Shown here in pieces: positions 8,564 through 17,996 of a DNA stretch of 44,022 nucleotides. The stretch's first letter is position 1. Each line of letters begins with the position of its first letter. The notes beneath the pieces were generated by a model. The model searched no databases and was not told where the DNA came from. It saw only the letters and a list, made by a program, of their open reading frames with translations. The stretch is from an uncultured Succinivibrionaceae bacterium (lineage in GTDB: Bacteria; Pseudomonadota; Gammaproteobacteria; Enterobacterales; Succinivibrionaceae). A program made the position numbers and the translations under genes. Location of the stretch: NCBI GenBank assembly GCA_944390085.1, contig CALXOT010000011.1, positions 1 to 44,022 on the forward strand, in the 5' to 3' direction.

Positions 8564-10051
8564 ATGATGGATTTGGTAGCAGATCAGCGTGCGTCGCAGA
8601 GCTTGCGTCAACTGCTTAAAGAAAACCCTTATGAATCTGATTTGTTGGAACTTAAAACCAATGTGCCGGATTTTGAAAAGATCGGGAAGACTATAGCAGC
8701 TATTGCCAATAGTGCTGCCTTAAAAAATGCAGATTGCGGTTATATCATCTTTGGGGTAACAGATAAAACACTTGAAATTGTTGGCACAAGGTTCAATCCG
8801 GATGTTGATTTGTATAAAAATCAGCACGTGCCGCATTGGTTGTCGCAAAAGCTTTATCCTCAGCCGAATTTTAAGTTTGAATCTTTTGATTATTATCCGG
8901 AGAACAGCAATGAACCTACCGGGCGTATTGTAATAATCACGATTAATGCAGCAACCTACATTCCAATTGATTTTGATGGTATCCGTTATATCAGAAATGG
9001 AGCTACTACTGTCAGTATTAGAAAATTCCCCGAGATGGAACGCAAATTGTGGGCTCAACTCTCCCGTTTGGGTTTTTTGCAGGAACAGTCTAAAGCTGGT
9101 CTGACCGCAGAACAGGTACTGGAACTTTTAGATGTTGCCAAAGCAGCTGAATTGTTGAACCTAGTTATGGATGATGGGACGGAGTCACGAATTTTATTTC
9201 TACTGACCGAAAATTTGATTGTTAAGAATCTTGATGGTTATGCGATCACAAACCGGGCAGCATTGCTGCTGGCGCATGATTTACGAAGGTTTAGTAATCT
9301 GCATGAATACTTCATCCGTGTTATCACACACCGGGGTACATCCAGGCAGTCAATGAGTTATGAAAAAGTGTTCTATACCGGATATGTGGCGGGCTTCAAT
9401 GAGATTATGCTGTACATCAGTGAACAGCTTCCGCATTGGGAGGCAATTGAGGCCGATGGAGTCAGACGGTTGCAGAGAACTGTGCCTAATATTGCGCTAC
9501 GTGAATTGCTGGCCAACTGCATCATCCATCAGGATCTTGCCAATCCTCTGCCTATTATGGTGGAAATCTTTACTGATAGTATTGTCTTTAATAATTCAGG
9601 CTCTCCAGGTGTGCCAATTGAGCATTTTATTGATACTTACTCCAAAACCAATGAGCCTATTGCTTCGTTCATGGAACGCTGCCACTTGTGTGAAGAACGT
9701 GGTTCTGGCATTGATAAAATCGTAATGGCCTTGGAGCATGAGCATACGGCGCCGATACGGATAGATGCTTTGTTTAAGAGTACCAGCGTGACTTTGCCGT
9801 TTCATCGTGAATTTGCAGACATGAGTTCTGAAGAAAGGTTGCGCTGCTGTGCAGAGCATTGCGTGATCAGTTACTTAAACCGGCGTTACATGACTAATAC
9901 GTCGTTACGGGAACGTTTTGGCTTAGACAGCTCTTATGTACATGTAATAAGTCAGCTGATCCAGCTGGCGGTTAAAGAACAATTGATAAAGCCTCTGACA
10001 ACTGAAACACGCCGAAACAGGTGTTATATCCCGGTGTGGTCTGAGTCCTGA
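8564..10051 (+). CDS. Schlafen/AlbA_2 domain ATP-binding transcriptional regulator-like protein
   Basis: A 495-aa protein of the COG2865 type. The N-terminal AlbA_2 (Schlafen-like) domain covers about residues 15-150: LELKTNVPDFEKIGKTIAAIANS, then DCGYIIFGVTD, then DGIRYIRNGATT. A GHKL-type ATPase module follows (about 310-400): ALRELLANCIIHQDL, IVFNNSGSPG, ERGSGIDKIV. A winged-helix segment lies near the C-terminus (RERFGLDSSYVHVISQLIQLA). GGGAG precedes the ATG at 8564. Codon choice is visibly more AT-rich than in both neighbours, and the gene runs 28 bases into the 3' end of the opposite AsmA gene, so I infer horizontal acquisition. Such proteins occur singly near mobile or defence genes; a defence role is not shown here. 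Confidence 0.85.
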   Translation: MMDLVADQRASQSLRQLLKENPYESDLLELKTNVPDFEKIGKTIAAIANSAALKNADCGYIIFGVTDKTLEIVGTRFNPDVDLYKNQHVPHWLSQKLYPQPNFKFESFDYYPENSNEPTGRIVIITINAATYIPIDFDGIRYIRNGATTVSIRKFPEMERKLWAQLSRLGFLQEQSKAGLTAEQVLELLDVAKAAELLNLVMDDGTESRILFLLTENLIVKNLDGYAITNRAALLLAHDLRRFSNLHEYFIRVITHRGTSRQSMSYEKVFYTGYVAGFNEIMLYISEQLPHWEAIEADGVRRLQRTVPNIALRELLANCIIHQDLANPLPIMVEIFTDSIVFNNSGSPGVPIEHFIDTYSKTNEPIASFMERCHLCEERGSGIDKIVMALEHEHTAPIRIDALFKSTSVTLPFHREFADMSSEERLRCCAEHCVISYLNRRYMTNTSLRERFGLDSSYVHVISQLIQLAVKEQLIKPLTTETRRNRCYIPVWSES

Positions 10052-12366
10052 GTCGATTGGCCTGACAGGCTTGCGCTGCTTGCAGGCATAGCTCCAGTTT
10101 GTAGGGTGGCAGCTCCGGCCAGACTGTTGTCCGGGCTGTTATGTCTATTCCCGGACTTAGGCTCTGTTTGCTCGGGATCTGTTACAGTGTTGGCAGTACT
10201 TGCAGGTAAGACTGTATTGGATGCGCTGTTAGTATTGTTGGTACTGTTGGCGGTGTGGGCACTGGCAGGAGCGTCTGCCGCTTCCTGCTCAAGGATTAAC
10301 AGCCCAGGGCGCAATTCACCGCGGCGCAGGGGCTTTATCTCAAAGGCAGGTGCGGCAAAGCTGCCCTGCGCCTTAAGCTCGGTGACTGAGTCCCCAGCCG
10401 GTGAGGTGAATACCGCCTGAGCGTTGATTATGTCCTGTTTAAGATCGAGATCCCCGTTTAAGGCAATTTCAGATGACGGGCTGTCAGCACTGCCGCTTAA
10501 TTTTACTTTGCTGCCGGTAAACTGCGCCTCAAGCTGCAGATCATAAAGGCCGGTGTCTGCGGCGCTCAGGGCGCTTAACAGGGAGCTCACATCAAGATGC
10601 AGGGGTTTATCCGAGCCACCGTTTATCAGATCAAGGCCAAACTTGGATACAAGCAGGCTCTCTGAGTTCAGGCGCAGGCTACCGTAGATTTCAGCGGGTA
10701 GTTGCTGGCAGGAAAAAGGTCCTGGTGCGCGCAGATCTGCCTGCAGTTTGAGCCGCCCCTGGAAGAGATGGGCAAAGAGCTCACTGTTTAAATCTTCAGC
10801 GGCAAAGTCAGGGGCGTTGAGGATCAGGTAACTTTGAGCCTGATTGAAGGACAGGGCTCCGGTCAGGCTTAATCCGGAACGGGTAAAGAAGACTTCAGGC
10901 AGGGTAAAGCTTAAAAGCTCATCGGTTAAGGTTACGATGCCGGAGGCACGGGATATCAGCAGATCAGAGTACAGCAGATTGTTAAGTTCAGTACTGATAA
11001 GCCCGGCGCTGTTGCCAGTAAGGCGCTGGCCATCCCAGGACAGGGCAGCGCCCTGCAGGTCAAGCTTTTCAATGGACAGGGGCAGCCCCTGGATAAAGGA
11101 CAAAAACTTCAGGTTGGAGGCACGGGCATCTGAACAGCTGAGCTGATAGCGACTGGCACTGTTGCGGATAAAATCGTAGAGCTCGGGCTTTAATTCAAGG
11201 GTATTGTCCTTAAACTCCAGGCGCTCAAAGTCGATGCGCTTATCCCTGTTGTTTAAGGTAAAGGCTGCGGCGGCACTGCCGTCCAGGAAAGAGCCTTTAA
11301 AGTCAAGCTCCAACTGTTCAGGCTGCAGGCTACCACGCAAGGAGGCATCAGTCAGGCTTAGCTGCAATGCTGGCGCAGCCACTTCATCTGCCTGCAGCTT
11401 AAAGCTGCCTAAGCTAAGCTTGCCGTCCTTCAGGGTCAGATCGCTGTAGCTGCCGGCAAGGGCGCTGAGGTTTAAGCCGGGCAGAGCCTCAACAAAGATG
11501 GAACTTAAATTTCCTTGCCTTGCCTTAATGGTATAAGGACCACTTACTGACAGGCCGTCCTTTAAGGTAAGGCGCGAGGCATTGAGTTCAGCAAAGGAAA
11601 ATTCACGGGAGGCACGCTTGAAAAGGCCGTCGCGTCCGGAGATGGTGCCACCTAAGAACTCAGCTTGCAGCATGGGCAGGCGCAAGCCTTCAGGATCGGC
11701 GGCAAACTCAGCGCTTAAGGACTTAAAATTAAGCCCGCGCAGTGTAACCTCATTAAGGGAAGACTCCCCGGAGGTGAAGCTGAACTTCAGATCTGTGTCG
11801 GCGTCTTTATCTGCAGTGGCGGTTTGCGCTGTGGCTGTCGGAGCCTGTTTTCCGGGCAAGGCAAAGGAGGCAGCATAGAGCCTGACATTGGCACTTTTGG
11901 CGCTTAGGGCATGGTTATTGAGCGGGATGGAGTTCAGGCGCAGCGTGTCTATCTGCACGCTTTCAAAGGGCAGCTGGTTTAGCAGGGTGCGTTGCAGCTC
12001 ACTTTGGCTGTAGCGGGCGTCCTTGATGTAGAGATCGTAAAAATGCAGTTTATTGCCCGAAAACAGATCGGCAAGGGAATATTCAGCGTAGATCTCACCT
12101 GCGCTGAGCTGTCCTATCCTGACATTATTCAGTTTGAGAACCTGTGGGTACAGCGGTGAAAACTCTGCGCTTTCAATGGAAACTTCACTGCCGCTTACCC
12201 TCGCTAACAGATCAGCAAGCGGCTGCCTGATAGTATTACCGTTTACAAACAGCAATAATGCTGCACCTAACAGTACCAGGATAAAGATAAGGCTTAGCAG
12301 GGTGCGTTTTACAAAGCGCTGCCCCCGGCTTTGCGGCCTGATCCTGACAATGCGTCTGAAGGCCAT
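10024..12366 (-). CDS. AsmA-like inner-membrane-anchored protein
   Basis: A 780-aa protein of the AsmA/TamB-like bridge family, proposed to help phospholipid transport to, or homeostasis of, the outer membrane. After a basic start, one membrane helix (about residues 22-42, LLSLIFILVLLGAALLLFV) anchors a long periplasmic part made of repeated amphipathic beta strands (many alternating L-x-L, such as LKLNNVRIG). The last 90 residues are a low-complexity Ser/Thr/Asn/Ala-rich tail unlike the rest. The ATG at 12366 begins one base after the recG TAA, with AGGGAGGGG inside the recG end, so translation is coupled. The 3' end overlaps the convergent AlbA-domain gene by 28 bp. Which AsmA subfamily it belongs to I cannot say. 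Confidence 0.75.
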   Translation of the reverse strand: MAFRRIVRIRPQSRGQRFVKRTLLSLIFILVLLGAALLLFVNGNTIRQPLADLLARVSGSEVSIESAEFSPLYPQVLKLNNVRIGQLSAGEIYAEYSLADLFSGNKLHFYDLYIKDARYSQSELQRTLLNQLPFESVQIDTLRLNSIPLNNHALSAKSANVRLYAASFALPGKQAPTATAQTATADKDADTDLKFSFTSGESSLNEVTLRGLNFKSLSAEFAADPEGLRLPMLQAEFLGGTISGRDGLFKRASREFSFAELNASRLTLKDGLSVSGPYTIKARQGNLSSIFVEALPGLNLSALAGSYSDLTLKDGKLSLGSFKLQADEVAAPALQLSLTDASLRGSLQPEQLELDFKGSFLDGSAAAAFTLNNRDKRIDFERLEFKDNTLELKPELYDFIRNSASRYQLSCSDARASNLKFLSFIQGLPLSIEKLDLQGAALSWDGQRLTGNSAGLISTELNNLLYSDLLISRASGIVTLTDELLSFTLPEVFFTRSGLSLTGALSFNQAQSYLILNAPDFAAEDLNSELFAHLFQGRLKLQADLRAPGPFSCQQLPAEIYGSLRLNSESLLVSKFGLDLINGGSDKPLHLDVSSLLSALSAADTGLYDLQLEAQFTGSKVKLSGSADSPSSEIALNGDLDLKQDIINAQAVFTSPAGDSVTELKAQGSFAAPAFEIKPLRRGELRPGLLILEQEAADAPASAHTANSTNNTNSASNTVLPASTANTVTDPEQTEPKSGNRHNSPDNSLAGAATLQTGAMPASSASLSGQSTQDSDHTGI

Positions 12367-12367
12367 A

Positions 12368-14464
12368 TTACGCTTCCCCTCCCTCGCTTAAGTATTGCGG
12401 GAACCAGCGTGCCACCAGAGCCTCTGCCTTATCCGGGTAATGGGCGGTCAGTTCGTCGGCAATGCGCCTGGCATGCTCCAGCAGCGGCAGATCCCGGGCA
12501 GCATCGGCAATGCGGAACACGTCAAAGCCGGCCTGCCTGGTGCCCACCACGTCACCCGGTCCGCGCAGCTTTAAGTCTGCGGCAGCAATGGCAAAGCCGT
12601 CAGTGGAGGTCTTCATGATCTCAAGGCGCTGGCGGGCTATGTCCGTGGCGCTTCCCTCATTGTAAATGAGTAGGCAGTAGGACTGCTTCTGCCCGCGTCC
12701 GACCCGCCCGCGCAGCTGGTGGAGCTGGGCCAGTCCCAGGCGTTCGGCATTGTCTATCACCATGATGGTGGCATTAGGCACGTCCACCCCCACTTCGATG
12801 ATGGTGGTGGCGATTAAAAGCTGGGTCTTGCCGGAGGCAAAATCCTCCATCACGCTGTTTTTCTGATCAGATTTCATCTGACCGTGGATGAAGTCAATCT
12901 GTACATGCGGCAGACGGCGGCTTAATTCTTCAAAAGTCTGCTTGACCGAGTTTAAGTTCTCCTCCTCGCTCTCATCGATAAGCGGACAGACCCAGTAGGC
13001 CTGCACGCCCTTGTCCAGATTGACCCGCAGGCGTTCAATGGCTTTATCCTTGGCCTGCCGGCTTACTGCAGCCGTGATGATCGGGGTGCGCCCGGGAGGC
13101 ATTTCATCCAGGCGTGATACCGCCAGATCAGAATACAGCGCCAGCTGTAGGGTGCGCGGGATCGGGGTGGCACTTAAGGTCAGCTGATGGGGGGTGATCC
13201 CGGCAGGAGCCTTGCTTAAAAGTTCGGCGCGCTGCTGTACGCCAAAGCGGTGCTGTTCATCGATGATGATAAGCCCCATGTTGTGATAGTCGACCTTATC
13301 CTGAAATACTGCATGGGTACCGATGATAAGCTGGGCACTGCCGTCCTTGATGCGGGCACAGCGATCCCGCCTTTGTGCCGCAGAGAGCTTGCTGCCCAAG
13401 AACACGCAGTTAATGCCAAAGGGTGAGAGCTGGGCTGAGCATTTTTCATAATGCTGTAGTGCCAGGATCTCAGTGGGTGCCATCAGCACAGTCTGCACCC
13501 CGTGTTTTGCCGCCTGCAGTGCAGCCATCACGGCCACTAAGGTCTTGCCTGATCCCACATCGCCATTGACCAGGCGCAGCATGGGCTGTCTTTGTGCCAG
13601 ATCGGCAGCTATTTCTCCTACTACCCGCAACTGTGCTCCAGTGGGGGCATAGGGCAGGCTGTTGAGGAAGTCCTGCTGCAGCGTGGCATCGAAGGCAATG
13701 GGCAGGGCAGTACGCTTGGCCTGCCTGGCCTTAAGGCGTGACAGTGAGGTCAGGTAGGCAGTCAGTTCTTCAAGGGCAATGCGGGCAAATTGAGGCAGCT
13801 CCTCGGGTTTGGGCAGGCTGCCGTCGGCGCGGGCGGGCGGGTAATGGCAGGTTAAAAGCGCGTCCGTCAGGCTATAGGGCTTTGGCAATAATGCGGGTGG
13901 AATCAGCTCGCTTAAGGGCTGTGCGGCCAGGATCCCCAGAGCTTCCTGTTCAAACTTGCCCATGTTCTTTTGCGGCAGCTTGCCGGTCAGATGATAAACC
14001 GGCAGTAGGGTCTTTTCGGGCCTTACTTCTTTGCGGCCATCCAAGAAAACAACTTCAGGATGCATCATGGCCAGGCAGCCTGAATAATTGTCGTATTTTG
14101 TTGCCCCGAAGGCCTGTAGCCTGCGACCGGGGGTAAAGTTGCGCGCCATGCTGGGATAGCAGTTAAAGAACTTCAGCTCAATATAGCCGCTGTCATCCTT
14201 GGCTCCCACCACAAAGATCTTGCCGCCCATGCCCTTGAAGCCTGCACTGAGCACATTAAGCTCAGTCAGATGGGGCAGGCCGTCATCCTTGAGCTCATTT
14301 ATTTTCAGAATCCGGGTCTTGTCGATATAACGGAAAGGCAGGTTAAAGAGCAGATCAAAGACCGTAAAGAGCCCAAGGTTGTTGAGCAGATCGGCCTGGC
14401 GATCGCCCACTCCCTTAATGTTCTTGACCGGTATGCTGCGGTATTGTTCGTCTACCTTATCCAT
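12368..14464 (-). CDS. recG: ATP-dependent DNA helicase RecG
   Basis: A 698-aa branch-migration helicase that regresses stalled forks and processes Holliday junctions. The start is set at the ATG at 14464, because the protein then begins just before SIPVKNIKGVGDRQADLLNN, matching known RecG N-termini (about 690 aa). An in-frame ATG 22 codons upstream has no ribosome site. Order: wedge/OB domain (about 1-240), Walker A GDVGSGKTLVAVMAA, DEQH box IIIDEQHRFG, SATPIPRTL, then the second RecA domain with TTIIEVGVDVPNATIMVI and QLRGRVGRG, and the C-terminal TRG region (FRIADAARDL). All catalytic motifs are intact. It forms an operon with the downstream asmA-like gene. Confidence 0.96.
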   Translation of the reverse strand: MDKVDEQYRSIPVKNIKGVGDRQADLLNNLGLFTVFDLLFNLPFRYIDKTRILKINELKDDGLPHLTELNVLSAGFKGMGGKIFVVGAKDDSGYIELKFFNCYPSMARNFTPGRRLQAFGATKYDNYSGCLAMMHPEVVFLDGRKEVRPEKTLLPVYHLTGKLPQKNMGKFEQEALGILAAQPLSELIPPALLPKPYSLTDALLTCHYPPARADGSLPKPEELPQFARIALEELTAYLTSLSRLKARQAKRTALPIAFDATLQQDFLNSLPYAPTGAQLRVVGEIAADLAQRQPMLRLVNGDVGSGKTLVAVMAALQAAKHGVQTVLMAPTEILALQHYEKCSAQLSPFGINCVFLGSKLSAAQRRDRCARIKDGSAQLIIGTHAVFQDKVDYHNMGLIIIDEQHRFGVQQRAELLSKAPAGITPHQLTLSATPIPRTLQLALYSDLAVSRLDEMPPGRTPIITAAVSRQAKDKAIERLRVNLDKGVQAYWVCPLIDESEEENLNSVKQTFEELSRRLPHVQIDFIHGQMKSDQKNSVMEDFASGKTQLLIATTIIEVGVDVPNATIMVIDNAERLGLAQLHQLRGRVGRGQKQSYCLLIYNEGSATDIARQRLEIMKTSTDGFAIAAADLKLRGPGDVVGTRQAGFDVFRIADAARDLPLLEHARRIADELTAHYPDKAEALVARWFPQYLSEGGEA

Positions 14465-14798
14465 GGGGTGTTGTATTCCTTCCTGTGGTAACCGGGTGCA
14501 GGGATGAGCTGCAGCCCTTGTGCTTAGCATAGCTGCAAAGCTGATGCCTGCAAAGAGCCAGGCTGCTGAATTGTGCTGAAGTTTTGACTTATCTGACTGA
14601 ATGGCAGGTGCAGGCTGAATTTTTTCCCGGTCTGTACGCTGTCGGGCAAGTGGATTAAGCTGGCAGCAGTTGTTACCCCAGTCTGATTTTCTCCGGGATA
14701 GCCCGGAGACTTTGCAGTTGCTGCAGCTTTCTGCCCTTATCCATGCCTTAACTAAAAGGACAGGCGGCCAAATCCAGGTGTTTTAGGGCGGGGGAAGA
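14465..14798. other. Intergenic region with 8-bp hairpin
   Basis: These 334 bases carry no gene that I can support. A compact inverted repeat, TCTCCGGG (14690-14697), loop ATAG, CCCGGAGA (14702-14709), lies 90 bases beyond the MFS stop. It could end MFS transcription on the minus strand, but there is no proper T-run. The recG promoter should lie near 14470-14600; I see no clear boxes. Confidence 0.4.
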
Positions 14799-16010
14799 TC
14801 AAAGACCGTTTCTTTGCCTGATTTTACGGTGGCGCAGCAGGGCGTACACGCCTAAAAGCGCCATGCACAGCCCGGAGAACAGGAACTGGGCATGCAAATT
14901 AAGCAGATGGGCAATGGATCCAGAGATTAAGGGGCCGCACATGGCTCCGTACTGGCCTGCCATGGTCATCATGCCAAAGCCGCGGCCGCGGAACTCCGGT
15001 TTGGTGTTAAGCGATAGCAGGGCGTTGACACTCGGGACAATGCCGACAATGAAGAGCCCCAGACCGGCAGAAGTTATCAGCAGGAAGGTAATGTTGGGGG
15101 CAAAGCCCTGCGAGAAAATAAAGGCTCCGGCACCGATAAAGCCGCAGGCCATGGACAGGAAAAAGCCCCGGCGTTGTCCGAACATCCCCCAGAACGGTGC
15201 AGTCAGTGCCCCCACGAAAGGCGGCAGCGAGCAGGCAATGCCGGAGAGCAACTCCACGTTGTCAGCATCCTCAAAGCCGCCAGCAAGTTCAGCGACAAAG
15301 AGCGCCAGAATGGGCTGAATGGCCACCATCAGCAGGTTAAAGAAAAAGAAAATCAGCAATAGCTCCAGGAGCTTTTTATCCTGCCAGCAGGCCTTGAGAT
15401 CATCAAGGATAGTGGAGCGATCCGTTTTGGCTGCAGCCTTTTCAGCAGCACTCTTGTCACTTGGAGTAAGTACCGTGATGCAGAAGATACAGCCAAGGGC
15501 AATGGCTGCAGTAAAGAAAGAGGCCCGGATACCAAAGGTATGTGCCAGGATCCCGCCCAGTAAAGGGCCGCTTACGGTACCGGCCAGTTGTGAGGATTGC
15601 AGTACTCCCAGCGCATAACCGATGCGATCCCGCGGGGAGGTGGATGAGATCATGGACAAGATGGAGGGCAGGTAGCCATTGGCAAAGCCCTGCAGGACGC
15701 GCACGAAAAACAGTTGCAGCGGGCTTGCCACCAGCCCGCCGATGCCGTAAGACAGGGAGAGCAGCAAGGCTGCCCGGGCTGCCATCAGTTTTTGTCCGCT
15801 CTTGTCGGCAAGACGGCCCCACACCGGGGCCACGGTGCCGGCTATAAGAAAGCAGATGGAAAAGACAGCAGCTGCCCACAGCTCGACATTGTCTTCACTA
15901 GCTCCCAGATTGAGCAGGTAAATGGGCAGGAAAGGCACCACCATGGTATAGGAGGCGCTGGTAAAAAAGATGCAGAAGGTGAAAACCCACAGCCTGGTCT
16001 TCCAGTTCAT
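14799..16010 (-). CDS. MFS efflux transporter, MdtG-like
   Basis: A 403-aa, 12-helix proton-driven exporter. The start is the ATG at 16010, with AGGAGGAGG directly upstream; an earlier in-frame ATG 26 codons before has none. It starts MNWKTRLWVF and runs through VVPFLPIYLLNLGA, VFSICFLIAGTVAPVWGRLADKSGQKLM (motif A) and ALGVLQSSQLAGTVSGPLLGG (motif C). These features match E. coli MdtG/TetA-like drug:H+ antiporters closely in order and spacing. The middle loop (about residues 190-210) is charged. A decayed LysR-like sequence lies just upstream on the same strand. The substrate is unknown; drug or metabolite export is inferred from the family. Confidence 0.86.
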   Translation of the reverse strand: MNWKTRLWVFTFCIFFTSASYTMVVPFLPIYLLNLGASEDNVELWAAAVFSICFLIAGTVAPVWGRLADKSGQKLMAARAALLLSLSYGIGGLVASPLQLFFVRVLQGFANGYLPSILSMISSTSPRDRIGYALGVLQSSQLAGTVSGPLLGGILAHTFGIRASFFTAAIALGCIFCITVLTPSDKSAAEKAAAKTDRSTILDDLKACWQDKKLLELLLIFFFFNLLMVAIQPILALFVAELAGGFEDADNVELLSGIACSLPPFVGALTAPFWGMFGQRRGFFLSMACGFIGAGAFIFSQGFAPNITFLLITSAGLGLFIVGIVPSVNALLSLNTKPEFRGRGFGMMTMAGQYGAMCGPLISGSIAHLLNLHAQFLFSGLCMALLGVYALLRHRKIRQRNGL

Positions 16011-16110
16011 AGCCTCCTCCTTGTCCCTCTTTTTACCTGTAAGTGTTTGCGCCCAGCTTAAGCTTATCTGGATGTGCCAGCAGTTCAAGCTGCGGCGGGG
16101 TAAGGCCGGC

Positions 16111-16450
16111 TTAAGCCAGGATATTACATGCCCCGCTGTAATGCTTATCTTTAAGGCGCAGATCCCATTGTAGCCAGATGCGCACAGAATTTACCTGCAG
16201 TATGCTGGAAAGTGTATGCACAAGCTTGCGGCCACTGATGTCGGTACCGATGGCGGATATAGGGATGCCATAGCCTGAACCCAACAACAGCGGGATCAAA
16301 ACTGTGGCAATGCACCGGGATCAAGATGCAATGGACCTGGCAGTAAAAGGCAAGCTCCTTTGCCTCAGTAAGGACGGATACAGATTGCAGATCCAGTGGT
16401 GGGGGCGGATTTTTTGCCAGAGCTGATTGGCCGGAGTTGATTTGCCTTGG
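16111..16450 (-). pseudogene. Possible remnant of a LysR-type effector domain
   Basis: In the roughly 600 bp between the MdtG-like gene and pssA, minus-strand translation gives LQSVSVLTEAKELAFYCQ in one frame and GSGYGIPISAIG...ISGRKLVHTL...VRIWLQWDLRLKDKHY in another. These resemble the C-terminal effector domain of LysR proteins, joined only by a frameshift near 16300. No intact HTH region is visible upstream, so I read it as a degraded regulator that once accompanied the transporter. The match is weak and from memory. The rest of 16011-16609 shows nothing else. Confidence 0.3.
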
Positions 16451-16609
16451 GCTGTTGTATGGGGATGATCCTGAAGCAGACGCGTTTAATGTATTAGGGT
16501 TCAGGGAACTTAAGGCAAGGTCCCTGTCTGTGCTGGTAGCAGGCAGGGATCTGCTGATCACTGTCCGGCTAGTCTGCGCTTAAGTGCCGGAACGATGAGC
16601 GGATGAGTA

Positions 16610-17980
16610 CTACAGCAGGCGCTTGATGATGTGAGAGGCGCGGAAACGGCGCACCTTGTCGAGGATGCGGCGCACGTGCTCGGGGTATTGCTCTACGCTT
16701 TCAAGCTGGCTGTAATCCTTGATCTCAGTGGTGTGCCGTAGGATAAACTGTTGTTCGTGGCGGTATTTTTCCTGCATCAACTGATGGGGATCATAGACCA
16801 GCAGTCCGTTTTCCAGATCAAGTGCCCAGGCGCGCGGGTTTAGGTTATTGCCGGTGATGAGGGCGTAACTGGAGTCCACGAACATGCCCTTTAAGTGATA
16901 GGTATTGTCACCGTCAGACCACAGCATCACCTTCAGCTGGCCGGCTGTAATTCGGCTTTGGTATTTCTCCACGAAGGCGCGCAGGTTCTGCTCGTAAATA
17001 TAGGGCACAGCGCCGATGGCGGAGAATTTTTCACTGTCGGCAATATAGAAGTCATTGGCCTTTTTGTCACCTACCACGATGGTGATCTTAACCCCGCGCA
17101 GCAGGGCGTTTTCCAGTGCCACCAGCAAAGTCTTGGGCGGGTTGAAATAAGGGGTGCACAGGAAGATCTCCCTTTTGGCGGCCGTGATGGCCCACAGGAT
17201 GGTACGGTTTAACTGATTGCCGTTCTTGCCAAGTCCCACTAAGGGAGTGACACCGATTTCGTCAGCGCGCAGGCGGGTGTCCCTTAAGTTGTAGTGGATC
17301 TGGGTCAGGTGGCGGCGCAGCTGCTTGATCTCATCCTTGATTTCCCGGGCGTTACGTACCTGTCCCTGCGAGAAGTCTTGCACGGCAAAATTGATATGGA
17401 AGGCCTTGGTGGCAAAGTCATTCAGGCAGTCAGCAAGCTCCCGCGAGTAAATCTCATGGTAACGGTCCAGGCGGTAGCGTCCGGCGTAATTCAAGTAGAC
17501 CTCGTTGACTGAAGCCCCGGAGTAGAGCACGGTATTGTCAAACACACAGCCCTTTAAGTGCATCACTCCGAAGATCTCGCGCTTTTTGACCGGTACTCCG
17601 TAGATGGCGGGCGGATGAGGGCAATTTTCGGCCATGTGGTAGTACATGGCAGCATTGCCCGGGCTCTTGTCCTGGCCGATAAGCCCGCGCTGGGCACGGT
17701 GAAAATCAACATACACCCGGATATGCAGTTGCGGGTGTTCCTGCTGTGCCTGGTAAAGAGCCTGCATGATCTCCTGGCCTGCCCGGTCATCCTGCAGATA
17801 GAGCAGGTTCAGGGTAATGCGTTTAGTGGCGCTGTGGATCAACTCCAGCATGCGGGCATGGAAATGCTCCGGGCGCTCCAGGATATTGTAGCCGGAGGCC
17901 TTGACCGCAATGTGCGGCAATTGCTTTAACTTGGTCTGGCAATACAGTGAGGTCGGCAGATCTTTTCTGAAAAATAACAT
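16610..17980 (-). CDS. pssA: CDP-diacylglycerol-serine O-phosphatidyltransferase (phosphatidylserine synthase)
   Basis: A 456-aa enzyme that joins serine to CDP-diacylglycerol, the committed step to phosphatidylethanolamine, working at the cytoplasmic membrane surface. It is the gammaproteobacterial PLD-superfamily type. It has two HKD-like motifs (HLKGCVFDNTVLYSGAS, HLKGMFVDSSYALITGNN), plus RVYVDFHRAQRGLIG, SVTPLVGLGK-like VTPLVGLGKN and CTPYFNPP, collinear with E. coli PssA (451 aa). AGGAGG lies eight bases before the ATG at 17980. It follows pepP by 16 bp on the same strand, so the two are probably one transcript. The C-terminus is basic (VRRFRASHIIKR), as expected for a peripheral membrane enzyme. 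Confidence 0.96.
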   Translation of the reverse strand: MLFFRKDLPTSLYCQTKLKQLPHIAVKASGYNILERPEHFHARMLELIHSATKRITLNLLYLQDDRAGQEIMQALYQAQQEHPQLHIRVYVDFHRAQRGLIGQDKSPGNAAMYYHMAENCPHPPAIYGVPVKKREIFGVMHLKGCVFDNTVLYSGASVNEVYLNYAGRYRLDRYHEIYSRELADCLNDFATKAFHINFAVQDFSQGQVRNAREIKDEIKQLRRHLTQIHYNLRDTRLRADEIGVTPLVGLGKNGNQLNRTILWAITAAKREIFLCTPYFNPPKTLLVALENALLRGVKITIVVGDKKANDFYIADSEKFSAIGAVPYIYEQNLRAFVEKYQSRITAGQLKVMLWSDGDNTYHLKGMFVDSSYALITGNNLNPRAWALDLENGLLVYDPHQLMQEKYRHEQQFILRHTTEIKDYSQLESVEQYPEHVRRILDKVRRFRASHIIKRLL

Positions 17981-17996
17981 CAGGGTGCCTCCTTCT

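Noticed and set aside
14465..14530. Longer RecG start at 14530
   Set aside because: The extra 22 residues have no ribosome site and no counterpart in known RecG N-termini.
16151..16561. 136-codon minus-strand ORF
   Set aside because: Poor start context and composition; part of it is better read as one frame of a decayed LysR-like gene.
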